Position numbers and translations under genes: made by a program. 23,446 nucleotides of DNA from Protostelium mycophagum (Eukaryota; Evosea; Variosea; Protosteliida; Protosteliaceae): positions 1 to 23,446 of the forward strand of contig KV921203.1 in the NCBI GenBank assembly GCA_002081555.1, read 5' to 3'. The notes beneath the pieces are model-generated. The model did no database searches. It was not told the origin of the DNA and saw nothing but the letters and a program-made list of their open reading frames with translations. How positions within the stretch are numbered: position 1 is the first letter of the stretch; each line of letters opens with the position of its first letter. Below are positions 13,569-23,289 of the stretch, one piece after another.

Positions 13569-16500
13569 TCAATGACGTATGTCCAGTTCAACAAGATCTG
13601 TTTCTTCATGTTCCTCATGTGATTCTTCTAAAGTGATGACTGCGTGGTCTGCAGGCTGAGATCTTCTCACTGGATTTGTTGGGGGAATGATCCCCTGCTC
13701 GCTTTGTTGCCTGGTGAGAGCTTCTCTTTCTTCTCTCCTTTGTTGGAGCGAGTTTAAGGGCTCCAAAGGATGAAGCGCTGGATGTTCATACAGCCTCTTG
13801 GTTTCCTACATTTGTGAGCAGTTGAATGAGTTGGAATGTTCACCTCCATCTCGTCGTCATCAGGCTGCGCCTTCTCTTTTGGGCAGTCGAGAAGGGCGAG
13901 GTACTTGGACGACTTAAAATACCTTCCCTTCAGCCACCATCTAAAAAAAGGTGTTACGACTGTCGGAATGCAGAGGAGCTGGGCTCCTGGCGAAAACCCC
14001 TGCATAATTGAGAATTCTTGTACACCAGACCCAGTCACCTTCAAAGCAAACATTCCAAGCATGGTGATCTGGTACAAAAACAGAGAGAAGAGGATTCTGT
14101 CGAGAACCATCTGCGTCACCTGATTTTATCAAACTTTTTCACTTTAATTATTTGGGGGGTCAGACGGATGGCGAAGTAACAAGGTCGGACCGCCTTTATC
14201 ATCGAGTTGATGTAATATCCGTTCATCACATATATAAACTCATTGAAGAGATTATTAAAGGTGATTCTTTGGTTATCGTGTTTCAATAATCATTTGTTCA
14301 CGCAAAATGATGCAATTATGGGTAATGACGTCACCTTTCTTCCTTTGTAATTCGGGCTGTACACAAATATGAAATTGTGCTTGGCGGAGAGGTACGCCAG
14401 TGCAAAGTAGAGAGCAGCGAAGGGAACGATGAAGGGGGTGATCGTGGCGTATGTGAGTCCCATTGAGAAGATGAAGAATTCTCTGGCGTATTGAATGGGA
14501 AAGTCAAATGGTGGTGGTTTGTCTGCTTCGGCACGTTGTAAGTCCGTCTTTGCGAGCCATCTGTGGAGAATGAGATCATATCAAGAAATGGATGAGAGCA
14601 AACCTTTTGATGAAAGTGATGATCATGTCATCGATTCTGAGCAGAAAAAAGAGGGGATAACCGACTGTTCCTTTTTCAGTTTCGAAATTTGAAAGCGATT
14701 TTGGCGGGAAGATACTTACTGAATCCCTCAAACGCGATATAGTTCATGAATCTCAAGGCCTGCGACGGCAGCGAACTTGCCAGCAACTCTCCTATATTCA
14801 ACAACATGAGTGGCTCCCCCAATATCTTTCATCCAGTCAATCATGAGACATTCGATAAACATAAACGCACTGCAATTCAAGACAATTCAAGACCATTCAA
14901 GAATTCTCGCCGCTCCGCCCAAAAACAATGTCATGATCGTGATACATCACCTCTTGGTAATAACGAAAGTCCAAAAAGGTACTCGTTGCAACAGAAAAGA
15001 GGAAGACGTTGATAACCAGAAAGAACCAGTGCGCGCTCATGAGCATCCTGTCATATGCAGAGTTCAATAAATACCCCTTCAAGCTCAATATGACTGCAAC
15101 AGATTTTAATGTTCATCTACAACCAGACATGATTTGACTCACATTTCAATAAGAAAGGCAGAATAACCAGGAATATACTCAAGGCAATTGTGGGTAAGAA
15201 TCCCTCGAGTAGCGATCTTATCAGTTGACTTCTGCTTGCCATCCAAACAATAATATCTGCCGCATGAAACTGAGACAATGCCTCTGCGACAGATCAGTGA
15301 TCGTTGTAGAAGTGATTGTAGACGAGGGTACTCACGAAGATTGGTGAAAGCGGTGACGATTCCGACAGGAATAGACCAAAACACAAACAAAATGGCGAGT
15401 AAGGCGAACACCACCAATCTCCTCAGCATCATCTCCAAACTGAGCACGTCATCACGACAATAAAGATATCACATTCAGTTGTCTCACCTTGATTTCGAGA
15501 AGATGTACCAGTTGATGTCTTCAGGATAAGGTGCTAATTTTGGATTCATATAATCTCGGTGAATCACGGTCTGCAAGATTATTTTCCCGCCAAATTATGC
15601 TCATCTACAACTGTACATACCTGTGCACATTGTACAGCAGAGGAGACATTATCGAAAGTGACAAATCCAGTGTTTGTGGTGCTGTAGGGCTGCTTCTTTA
15701 GCCTGCTTATTTTGTGGTCAATGGTGTTGATTTGGCCTTCAATGTAAGGAAGTGCTTCCACTTCATCACCGAAAATCCCCAAAAATCCGGTTTTCATCGT
15801 GATGTGGTTGTTGTGTTGTTCTCTGTAAAATTTAAGCGAGAGATAAGATTTTGGTATTTTACTTGCTGATGTCTGACGTCGTTTTCCATTGTGCGACGAG
15901 CTGGAGTAAATTTAAAATTTGAATTCGATGATTTGGCGGGAAAGCGTACCTTGTGCCTAATTCTCATGACTTCATCTAGAAAATCTATGAGGGGGACGAC
16001 TCTACAATGAATAACAGCGTCGCCGTACAACTGTTTCATAACCTGAATTTTCAGTGGTATTCGTGGAAATTGACATATTTCGCTCACTTTTGTGAGGGCG
16101 GCATCAGAGCAATAAGAAGGTGGTAGGTGCTCTATCATGACAGTTCTATTTACAATCGTGTCGTATTTATACTGTGAGTTTTCGACCTCTATAGAGTTCA
16201 ACTGTGGAAAGTTAAGAAGACAGAAACAAATAACATGAGATCTCACTGATTGGTAAAGCCAATTGCAGCAGTACAGAGTCAAACCGGAGTAAAAGAAGGT
16301 CATCAACAGATGTATCCACATCACATTGGAACCTTCAAAATGTCATAATGTGTCATTGATACACAACGTCACCTGCTGGGATATTGACCATGGTGTATCT
16401 ATCGAAGCCTTCTATGCCTGAACTTATGGTATAATTTCCTTCAGTAGTGCTATATTTTGTTTGTACAGTGCCTCCTTTAACGTAACTGCTTCCAATCAGA

Positions 16501-16885
16501 CAAATAATGCGATTTGATCCCTGAGATGACTGACCGATTCACTGGGACCAATATAGTGAGATTAAAGATCGAGATGATTGTTAAAAGCACCACACAAAAC
16601 TTCAGTGTCCTCAGATAGAGAGCTGCATCTACGCCAGCAGAATGTAACAGTTGCTCTTCTGAGATGGTCAAAACCAATCTAATCCATTCCCAAATGCCCC
16701 TAGGTTCTCTTGGTATATTATCGTTGCTGCTTTTTTCAGAAGTGTGATCTTCAGCGCTCTACTGACTGATGTGTGTATAATTTGGGAAGAAAAAGATGGC
16801 GCCAACGTTTTCGAGCCCAGCTAAATACTGAAATGAGGATGATGCAGCCAATCAGAGAGACGACGCTGCTTATGTAAGAGACCAT
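13569..16885 (-). CDS. CSC1/OSCA/TMEM63 family calcium-permeable stress-gated channel
   Basis: Sixteen exons join in phase to 792 residues: 16885-16767, 16726-16535, 16485-16373, 16332-16247, 16201-15950, 15900-15863, 15822-15621, 15570-15488, 15439-15336, 15283-15143, 15093-14951, 14825-14720, 14664-14604, 14560-14335, 14119-13844, 13805-13569. The order is that of the family. First helix VSYISSVVSLIGCIILISVF; TM1 after ISEEQLLHSAGVDAALYLR with TILVPVN; then TM2. A cytosolic RRM-like domain follows (NRTVMIEHLPPSYCSDAAL … TNTGFVTFD). Then comes the 7TM pore region: SLEMMLRRLVVFALLAILFV, FWSIPVG, then LIRSLLEGFLPTIALSIFLV, SLPSQALRFMNYIAFEGF, PPPFDFPIQYAREFFIFSMG and DRILFSLFLYQITMLGMFAL. The C-terminal tail is acidic. 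These channels open on osmotic or mechanical stress at the plasma membrane. The start is the first in-frame ATG. Intron 14 is unusually long (215 nt) and intron 11 is 125 nt; the rest are 38-55 nt. Confidence 0.92.
14143..14238 (-). other. Open 32-codon segment inside CSC1 intron 14, possible alternative exon
   Basis: Within the 215-nt intron, the stretch after ATGAG is open for exactly 96 nt and ends at a GTGAAAAAG donor-like site. Its product starts FIYVMNGYYINS, which resembles the flanking FIFVYSPNYKG of the preceding exon. If spliced in, the remaining intron to 14120 would be only 23 nt, so use is doubtful. It may be a relic of exon duplication. Confidence 0.25.
14699..14711 (+). promoter_or_regulatory. 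E2F-like motif in CSC1 intron 12
   Basis: TTTTGGCGGGAAG lies 8 nt inside the donor of this 55-nt intron and reads antisense to the gene. Confidence 0.35.
15582..15594 (-). promoter_or_regulatory. E2F-like motif in CSC1 intron 7
   Basis: Minus-strand TTTGGCGGGAAAA is followed by AATCTTGCAG, the acceptor, and preceded by GTTGTAGATGA, a string also seen in introns 10 and near 19900. Confidence 0.35.
15932..15943 (+). promoter_or_regulatory. E2F-like motif in CSC1 intron 5
   Basis: TTTGGCGGGAAA, an exact match to the textbook E2F site, sits immediately after the donor GTACGC as read on the gene strand. Confidence 0.35.
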
Positions 16886-17020
16886 CGTGGCTGATCTGAT
16901 TTGGAAATCAGGTTGTTTTTTCCTGGCGATTTGTGAGCCAAATTTTTCAAGTATTTTCAACGGTGCACATCCCCGACTGCTGATTCTTTCTTTGAAAACC
17001 GTATATCCTTTCGAAAGGGC
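16886..17020. promoter_or_regulatory. Compact bidirectional promoter (CSC1-like / coiled-coil gene)
   Basis: Only 135 bp separates the two divergent ATG codons, so the genes must share upstream sequence. It contains TTCGAAAGG and ATATCC near 17002-17016; no clear TATA box is seen. The CSC1 reading frame stays open through this gap without an ATG. Confidence 0.45.
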
Positions 17021-17488
17021 ATGAGTGAGGTAACCTCTTCAAATCCCAACAGATTTCAGAAGATCATCACTGAACTTGATGCACTCCAAAGACAAGTAAG
17101 CGAGAAAAATGAACGTCTGATCCTGAGAATTCATCAGTTAGGAGGCCTCTGTACCATTGTACGACAAGAGAGACAGAAGAGGGGAGAGCTCGACGAAGCA
17201 TACAAGTCCATTACCGAAGGTTTCTATAATAAACCCAAGAAGCCCCGGATCCTTGCAAAAGATGAAGAATGGCAGGCCAGCGATGAAAATTGGAGGACAA
17301 TGTATGACTCATTGGCTAAAGACATAGATCCCACAAACGATCTTGATGACGTGTCAATACAGCACACTTTCTGGCTGGAGGAGCAGTGCAAGAGAATGTT
17401 AAAGAATGAATTATTCTTATACCAAGAAGATCTTCTCAGTGATATTGGTTTTGACAGACAATACGCAGAGAGGAAGATGACACAGTAG
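17021..17488 (+). CDS. Hypothetical coiled-coil protein
   Basis: An intronless 155-residue protein that I do not recognise. Residues about 12-65 form a heptad-like helix (FQKIITELDALQRQVSEKNE, then LILRIHQLGG), rich in Leu, Gln, Glu and Arg, predicted to coil. A Lys/Pro-rich hinge (NKPKKPRIL) leads to an acidic C-terminal half with several Trp residues and a second helical stretch (QHTFWLEEQCKRMLKNEL). There is no signal peptide or membrane helix, so it is likely cytosolic or nuclear. It shares a short promoter with the CSC1-like gene. AATAAA follows 28 bp after the stop. Confidence 0.72.
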   Translation: MSEVTSSNPNRFQKIITELDALQRQVSEKNERLILRIHQLGGLCTIVRQERQKRGELDEAYKSITEGFYNKPKKPRILAKDEEWQASDENWRTMYDSLAKDIDPTNDLDDVSIQHTFWLEEQCKRMLKNELFLYQEDLLSDIGFDRQYAERKMTQ

Positions 17489-17837
17489 TAATCTATTTAT
17501 TATTGCTACTGATCAAATAAAGGCAGAAGCCTCAAGAGGAGAGAAAAGAGGATAGGCCGATTACAAGAATTGCCGTCAAATCAAGTGGCATGTCTGCAAG
17601 GTCAGTAAGTCTTATTATATTGTCATTTTCGTAAATCACTGGGCATGTGTTGTCATAATGACTCTGGTATAAATGAGTAAATTATATCCACCAACTTTGT
17701 TTACAAATTTGCAGACAAAAAAGCGTAATCGAAACAAGAATTCATACTTTGTGATTGGTTCAGTTGTAAACTGATGATTCTATTACAATTTAAATATTGC
17801 ACATGATGAAATTCGTCCAGTTTTTATCACTCTGATA
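17489..17837. other. Spacer with poly(A) signal
   Basis: 349 bp without a gene. The AATAAA at 17516-17521 serves the upstream gene. The rest becomes AT-rich towards 17837 and probably contains the promoter of the next gene; no TATA box stands out. Confidence 0.5.
17516..17521 (+). terminator. AATAAA poly(A) signal for the coiled-coil gene
   Basis: An exact AATAAA starts 28 bp after the stop codon at 17486-17488. Confidence 0.55.
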
Positions 17838-18944
17838 ATGAACAGAAACAGCATAGACAAGCCTTTGAGAGAAGTCACTGAAGAGAATCCACCAACACCA
17901 CCAAAAGAAAAACCAGAGAAGAAGCAGCATGTCACAAAATCCAAAACACAGTCACAAACAAAAGCAGTCAAATTAAACAATAAGACGACTGAAGCATCGT
18001 CATCTTCGGACGGTGATTCGTCATCAGACGAGGAGAGGAGTTATACAGAGAAAGTATGGAAGTATTTAGCATTTATTAGATTCCTAGTGTGGTAAAATCC
18101 ACTCAAAAGGACCTGTTTGGTTTTGTGGGCGATTTTCTCCAGCACACAACAGCTATAACACTTGCTAATGATCATCATGACGTATTTTAATGCGTACTGC
18201 TCAAGCAAAGATCCAAAAGCTGACATACAAACCACGAACTTCACCATCCGAGTCTCACAATTTTAGGTGCTACAAGTTGTGTGCAACTCCAAATCCCACT
18301 CCGCGTGTTGCTGGCTATGGTTCAAATTTTCCATTTTGGACGACGAAGTTTCACTCGCATTTTTGAAAGTAGAGCAATTCCAGAGCAAAGAGGAGATCCG
18401 CAACTATCTATCCAACTTTGCAAGCGATGCATTACCCACCTGTGGAAGACGGACTTCAGAACACCACGACAGATTCATCGAAGATTTATGGTTCTGGTAC
18501 CGCCAGATTTTCCCAGAAAAGCCTGGTATTCAACTCAAAGCACAGAAAGCCGGCACCCGCTTTTTCATCAGAAAAGTGACAGAACAGACACCAGACATAT
18601 GGGGACTGTTATTCTCCCTGCCCACCTCATACTACAACCGGATCAAGAGAGTTCAGAAACAAGAAGAAAACCGACGAGCCGTTTTATATTCCACTTCCGA
18701 CGAGCAAGGGATCTTGTGCGGGCCGCTGAGTCTCGTCGGCGTGAATGAGAGTTCAACGTGAGTATCTAATCGTCATTGTGATACTGATACGGCCAGTCTG
18801 AGTATATCTGCGAAGCAGTCATTTCCTGCAAAGATGAACAGAAGATTTCACGGGAAGAGCATGGTGCGGATTGAGAGGGATAATAAGGGAGCGAAGGAGG
18901 GTGATGAAATGTTGGCGAGATTTCCCTCCTGGATTGTTCACTAA
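17838..18944 (+). CDS. Hypothetical protein, basic/Ser-acidic N terminus plus globular domain
   Basis: Best model: exons 17838-18053, 18080-18181, 18267-18757 and 18797-18944, all in phase, 318 residues. The N terminus is low complexity: Pro/Lys-rich (NPPTPPKEKPEKKQHV), Gln/Lys/Thr-rich, then a Ser-Asp cluster (SSSSDGDSSSDEE) that looks like casein-kinase-2 sites, so a nuclear protein is likely. A Cys-bearing stretch follows (VCNSKSHSACCWLWFKF), then a folded region with aromatic motifs (FIEDLWFWYRQIFPEKPG, TPDIWGLLFSLPTSYYNRIK). The end is basic. I do not recognise the family. The first intron would be only 26 nt; a 34-nt version gives another frame (CGKIHSKGPVWFCGRF) that soon stops. The last intron (39 nt) is canonical. 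Confidence 0.55.
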
Positions 18945-18947
18945 AGA

Positions 18948-19436
18948 TTATATATACTGTCGATGGTTTACTGCTTTTGAGATCCAAGCGATCCTCTGTT
19001 TCTTTTTTCCAAAACCTGACATACAAGAGCAATATGTTTCATCGAATTTTGCAAACTGATGCAGATTTCCTTTATGAATGGAAGCAAAAGTACAGCACAG
19101 ACTCGCTGAAAACATCACATAATACATTTTTTTATGCATTAATGATCATAAATCATTGAAAACAGTCTCACCTTGAGAGACGACCTTAAAACTTCCGGCA
19201 CCAATTTCTTCATAAATCCAGGAGAATATAAAGAGAGGGACAGTTGCGTGGCGATCACGAAATATTCCAGTCATGTCAATCTCCAGCATTTGTACATCTA
19301 ACAATATGATTTGGGAAATGGCGGAAGAAGCTGAAGAGCAGTTCTTCCCTGATTTCAAATATGTCCGCTGGAGATCTGAAAATTTTTGGTTTTGATAGGT
19401 TCGCAATACCTCTAAAATATATTCCACAATTGACAT
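18948..19436 (-). CDS. Hypothetical small protein
   Basis: Two exons (19436-19172 and 19105-18948) join in phase across a 66-nt intron with a GTGAGA donor and TTTTCAG acceptor, giving about 140 residues. The second half reads well (FRDRHATVPLFIFSWIYEEI, then HQFAKFDETYCSCMSGFGKK) and carries a CxC and a basic end. The first part (19200-19436) has alternative donor/acceptor pairs and could hold another intron. No family is recognised. The stop faces the stop of the preceding gene with 3 bp between them. Confidence 0.42.
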
Positions 19437-19894
19437 TCATTATATATTTGCAACCACAAACGTGGAACTGGCTCCAGTTGCCAACACCTGGCTGAGCTTT
19501 GTGTCATTAATTTCATTTAAATTTGAATTTATGTTTACATTGCATAATGAATTTGCGAGTGCAGATGTGTACCATTAAAATATTTTATTTTCTGAAACTT
19601 TTGTCGAGTATCTTCTTTTTTATGGCCCTCTTTTTTGAGTGTACTCTTCTCATTGTATCACCCACTTACATTCTACACCTATGTTTCAATTTCCCGCCAA
19701 AATTCGAAATCTCACATCACTTCAAAAGAAGACAAGTCTCGCTCTTCCTGTCTCACCTGGAAAGTCTGCAAGATTCATCACCGTTATAACGGCTATTTTT
19801 CGAAATTTAAATACCCGAAAGAGATAACAAGATCACCAATCTTAATCCCCCTTAACTTTATTTTTTGGTTAAGTATGGGCGTCCCTCTTTATAG
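19437..19894. other. Spacer, no supported gene
   Basis: Overlapping open frames exist on the plus strand (about 19523-19890), but they have no ATG/splice logic or protein-like composition. One E2F-like motif lies at 19690-19702. The string GTTGTAGATGA occurs on the minus strand at the right edge. Confidence 0.4.
19690..19702 (-). promoter_or_regulatory. E2F-like motif in spacer
   Basis: Minus-strand TTTTGGCGGGAAA, about 250 bp upstream of the start of the 18948-19436 gene and in its promoter direction. Confidence 0.35.
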
Positions 19895-20182
19895 TCATCT
19901 ACAACGAGTAACAATTTTACCTATTTTCCTTCTCAGCGCAGGAAGAAATTGAAATCTAGAAAGGCCAAAAAAGTTTTTCACTCACGTCAGAATACTTTTT
20001 TGTACATCAAAGACGATCTTACGGTGGCAATTTCTCATTTTTGAATTGTCCTCACAACACATACAAAAATGACCAAATTGTCTTTTGGCGGGAGTTTTGA
20101 CAACAGAACAATACCAAGCGTCTAAGGCGGTAAAACTACCATCAGATTTCAAGCTTATAATTTTTTTTGCTTGATTTGCCAT
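19895..20182 (-). CDS. Hypothetical small Cys-rich protein
   Basis: From the ATG at 20182 the frame is protein-like for 65 codons (MANQAKKIISLKSDGSFTAL, then FGHFCMCCEDNSKMRNCH) and stops exactly at a GTGAGTGA that is also a good donor. Splicing to CTAG at 19956 (a 30-nt intron) continues in phase to a basic end and a stop at 19895, giving about 85 residues. The CxCC … C-H cluster could bind zinc. The 3' part is uncertain, and the exon could instead belong to a longer gene running left. No family recognised. Confidence 0.35.
20083..20094 (+). promoter_or_regulatory. E2F-like motif overlapping a coding exon
   Basis: TTTTGGCGGGAG lies within the exon of the small minus-strand gene (codons for KTPAKR), the only copy in putative coding sequence and the least exact. 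Confidence 0.25.
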
Positions 20183-20998
20183 TGCTTCTGTCTTGAAAAA
20201 GTGCCTTTACTTCAGATCCAAATTTAAAAAAGAAACAATTCGACAAGCGGATGTCACCTTGTACAGAAAACGAAACTGGGTGTGTGTCATCAGTCGATTC
20301 GCCTCAATGATGTACATGAGACGGCTTTTGCACTTCTCCAAGTGGCATTGAAAGTCGTTTTCGCTCGTCGACAACTACTGGAACCAACATTGCGCGACCT
20401 CAAATTATTAATACCAGTTTTTCTGCGACTGTGTGTGATCAATTATTACGAGCAGTTCCCCTGGATTTATGACACAAAATATTCGTCGAAATTTTGCACA
20501 GCAACTAGGATGAATTTTTGATTTCAGATGCTTTATCTAAGATGATGCATAATCTCCGTGCGATTCTTTGATTCGTGATTGTGGGATACCAAAAAGATAA
20601 TCCTTGATCTGCAAAATTTATATTGTAGATTTTTCTCTACAGATGACTTTCTTCACAATCAACATACTTGATCGTGTGAATCTCTGACACTTATGTGTCA
20701 TTATGTCGAATGATCTGGTCAGATGCACTTCATCCCCACACACATACCTCAGACAAGGACTATCATCTGCTCCATCTGATCCGCCGAATCTTCAACATGT
20801 CGCCAAGAAGCCATCAACAGATGTTCGAACTGAAACCTATTTTGTTTTTTTTGAATTTTTGGTGGCGTTGTAGTTTCGCGTTAGGTTTTATCGGGATGAG
20901 AGACAAAACTTCTCTGTCGCAAAAATCATTCTTCACCATCTCGTTCCGAGACAAGTTGACACAAACTACCGAAAGTACCCAACTAGTGACAGAAACAA
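20183..20998 (+). pseudogene. Possible decayed coding region with protein-like fragments in several frames
   Basis: Fragments that read like protein appear in clashing frames on the plus strand. One near 20235-20360 reads DVTLYRKRNWVCVISRFASM. Another at about 20282-20521 reads VALKVVFARRQLLEPTLRDL. A third starts at an ATG at 20704 (MSNDLVRCTSSPHTYLRQGL) and continues after a 30-nt gap ending in TTGTAG as RDERQNFSVAKIILHHLVPR, overlapping the next gene in a different frame. I could not join them into one consistent gene. It may be a relic or a gene with introns I have misread. Confidence 0.25.
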
Positions 20999-22034
20999 AT
21001 GTCTTACGCGACTGTGGAGAAGCACGCTAAAGAGCATGTTCAGAGATACGAATCACTCCCGGTGTTCAACCGTATACACATTCCCAACAACTTTCCTGGC
21101 ACTGGTCCTTTTGTGTACCGCTGCGCGCAGAGAGGTCAATCAGTTCAGGTGAAATGGTTATGTTGTTATCATGTTATTCATCATCATGCAGAGCAGTGAA
21201 CGCATTCAGTTCAGTGGCCTCAATGTACACCAGAAAGCCACACTTGACAAAATCGGAATAGTCATTCAACCTGCGAAAGGCAGTAGTTATGTCCGGTGTT
21301 TCAAAGCATTTTTCCAGTCTGAGAAGAACATAATCCTCGTCTATCAGTGGCCTGTCACCACGAAGCGCACTTTCTCTTTGATTGAAAGCCAGTTCTCCCG
21401 CTTGAAAGATGCACCAATTCATCCGTGTAGATTCAGATTGGTGGTAAGTTTCTTGTTACGGCTGTAAAATGATGTATTTTAGAGGGGCACATTCCGAGAC
21501 AATGTCTATTGTTGTATTTACAGACAGTGCACAACGTGCTGCGATGTACGCCGAGTGGGATCTTTTGAGGAGGTGAGAACATAACATGATCATATTGGTA
21601 CACCCATCTCATGTCTCACTATTGCTCAGATAGACCGTCATCTTCCTCAATGCGATGAAAACACACTTCTTTTAATGCAACCAGAATGTATTGCAAGGCT
21701 CGGCAAGTACCTCAGTAACTCAGTCCCAGCACCCCTATTTGGACTCCCAGATAAGCTTTGGATGATGTTTAACGAGAAGATGACAGAGATTGATGGAGTA
21801 TATAAGCTCGGGTTGGGACTATATTCTCCGGCAGCCGATGAACAACTCTTAGAACTCGTAGAGCAGTGGGATGAGATTGATATCACGAAAACGATAAGCG
21901 CCATGACGGATTTACACAAGGGGTCATTTCTTGAGGATCTATATTTGACATGTCGATGTGATGACGATGATGATACAATGGATTCCGAAGACGGAAGTTA
22001 TGAACCAATCTTACCCGTACAGATACCTTTTTAA
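20999..22034 (+). CDS. Hypothetical protein with Cys/His cluster and acidic C terminus
   Basis: Four exons (20999-21148, 21192-21443, 21483-21572, 21630-22034) with canonical 39-57 nt introns join in phase to 298 residues. A stop lies in frame at 20987, so the ATG at 20999 is the natural start. The N-terminal region is globular (IPNNFPGTGPFVYRCAQRGQ). At about 144-172 there is a cluster CC-x4-C-x2-CC-x13-H-x3-C spanning two exons, which could bind zinc. A helical domain follows (ECIARLGKYLSNSVPAPLFG, ending near SPAADEQLLELVEQWDEID), and the end has CRC followed by an acidic run (DDDDDTMDSEDG). There is no membrane helix or signal peptide. I do not recognise the family. Gene structure is well supported; function unknown. 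Confidence 0.7.
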
Positions 22035-22114
22035 TCATCAAAACCAACTACCATCAGATGTTAGTAAGTATTTGAACGGTGATAATAATTAAAAGACCTC
22101 AGCATTATACCAAG

Positions 22115-22667
22115 ATGGAATTATCAGGGGATGTCCCAAGTCCTGTGGAGTGCCCTTATCCGTGTCTTCAAATCGGAATCGAAGGTTATGGGTATTTATG
22201 CGAACCACCTCATTTATGGCCGTACGATCCAAGACCATTTTCAGAAAGTAATAATAATGGTTTTCAATAAATACAACTCAGAATTATAGATCCAACACAG
22301 TGGCATTCTCCAGAATTCCAACTTGAACCTTGCTATGAGCGTCACTATGCAACTTATGTATCAATTGGCAACAATGTGACTTTAGTTGCAACCTCTCCCA
22401 CTCATTGCAAGGTGACCTTATAACCAATTATGATAAACTTATTTATTGGAGGATCTCTATTGCAAGCATAATGAATCTCGAGATTGCATCTTCTCTACAT
22501 ACCTCAGCCACTTAATCACACGGTATACCCTGATATTCCCAAACATGGAACAGATTGCATTCTATGCTACATTTTGTGAGGGTAAATATAGAGAATGGGT
22601 TGAACCATCAAGAAAACACACGGAATTATTCGGATTGTATTATGGAAAGATGCCGCTCTTAGTATGA
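22115..22667 (+). CDS. Hypothetical small Cys-rich protein
   Basis: Three exons (22115-22247, 22290-22411, 22452-22667) with introns of 42 and 40 nt join in phase to 156 residues. Cysteines are spread along it (ECPYPCLQIG, YLCEPPHLWPYDPRPF, EPCYERHY, THCKDLYCKHNESRDC, FCEGKY), and the CxxxxC-Cx6C spacing around the second junction suggests metal binding or disulfides. No signal peptide is visible, which favours metal binding. It starts 80 bp after the preceding gene on the same strand. No family recognised. Another in-frame start codon lies upstream at 22079 but is not ATG. Confidence 0.62.
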
Positions 22668-23289
22668 AATAGATCTTATGTTCAAGTTATGTGATTCAAA
22701 CAAACATCAAAATATGTCACATTGATCTAAGTTGTATTTGTGCTCCTCTATTGATTTCCTGATCAGAGTTGCCTTAGGCACTTGAGCTGGAATTTTATCT
22801 GGCATCTAGACAATTTTTGTGCTGCAGCTGCAACTGCAAATAGGACATTTAGTACTTCTGACAGATATTAGAATATAAATTGGTCTAGCTGAAATTTCCA
22901 ACTTTTTTTTGATTTTATCACCAAATTATATTTTTGCCTACCTTAGGAAATCTTGTATTTTCTAGAGGCACAGCAATGTTGTTGCACCTGTCAATAATGA
23001 ACACAATTCATTTTGATAGTGTGATACCATATATGAGCCACCATTGTACAATGCAATCTTGTATGAAATGACTACTAGGTTGAATCATGCTTTGAATATC
23101 TGTGATGCTAGAGGGTGATAAAGGCTTGTGTCAGGCATCAATGACATGCAAGAACGAATAAATTAATATAATTTATTTGTAAGTCGCAACAACGTTTAAA
23201 TCAACGTTGTTGTTTATTTATTAAAGTTTGCAAAGTTAGCGTGCACGTTTACAATACACGATACGGAAATTAGGAGGATTCAAGTGTTC
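22668..23289. other. AT-rich spacer
   Basis: About 620 bp without a credible reading frame on either strand. It contains a CTGCAGCTGCAACTGCA repeat near 22821 and a strong inverted repeat at 23187-23212, followed by the presumed promoter and leader of the gene at the right edge. Confidence 0.5.
23187..23212. repeat. Perfect inverted repeat, 10-bp arms
   Basis: CAACAACGTT and AACGTTGTTG are exact reverse complements separated by TAAATC, followed by TTTATTTATT. It could form a stem-loop in RNA or be a dimer binding site about 80 bp upstream of the next start codon. Confidence 0.6.

Noticed and set aside
18281-18748. 155-codon frame (starts MQLQIPLRVLLAM) overlapping the 17838-18944 gene
   Set aside because: It has no matching upstream exon and a skewed composition (Arg, His, Pro). 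The alternative frame joins in phase to both neighbouring exons.
23187-23220. Rho-independent terminator-like hairpin with T-rich tail
   Set aside because: The window is eukaryotic; such terminators are not used by Pol II genes, so it is listed only as an inverted repeat.
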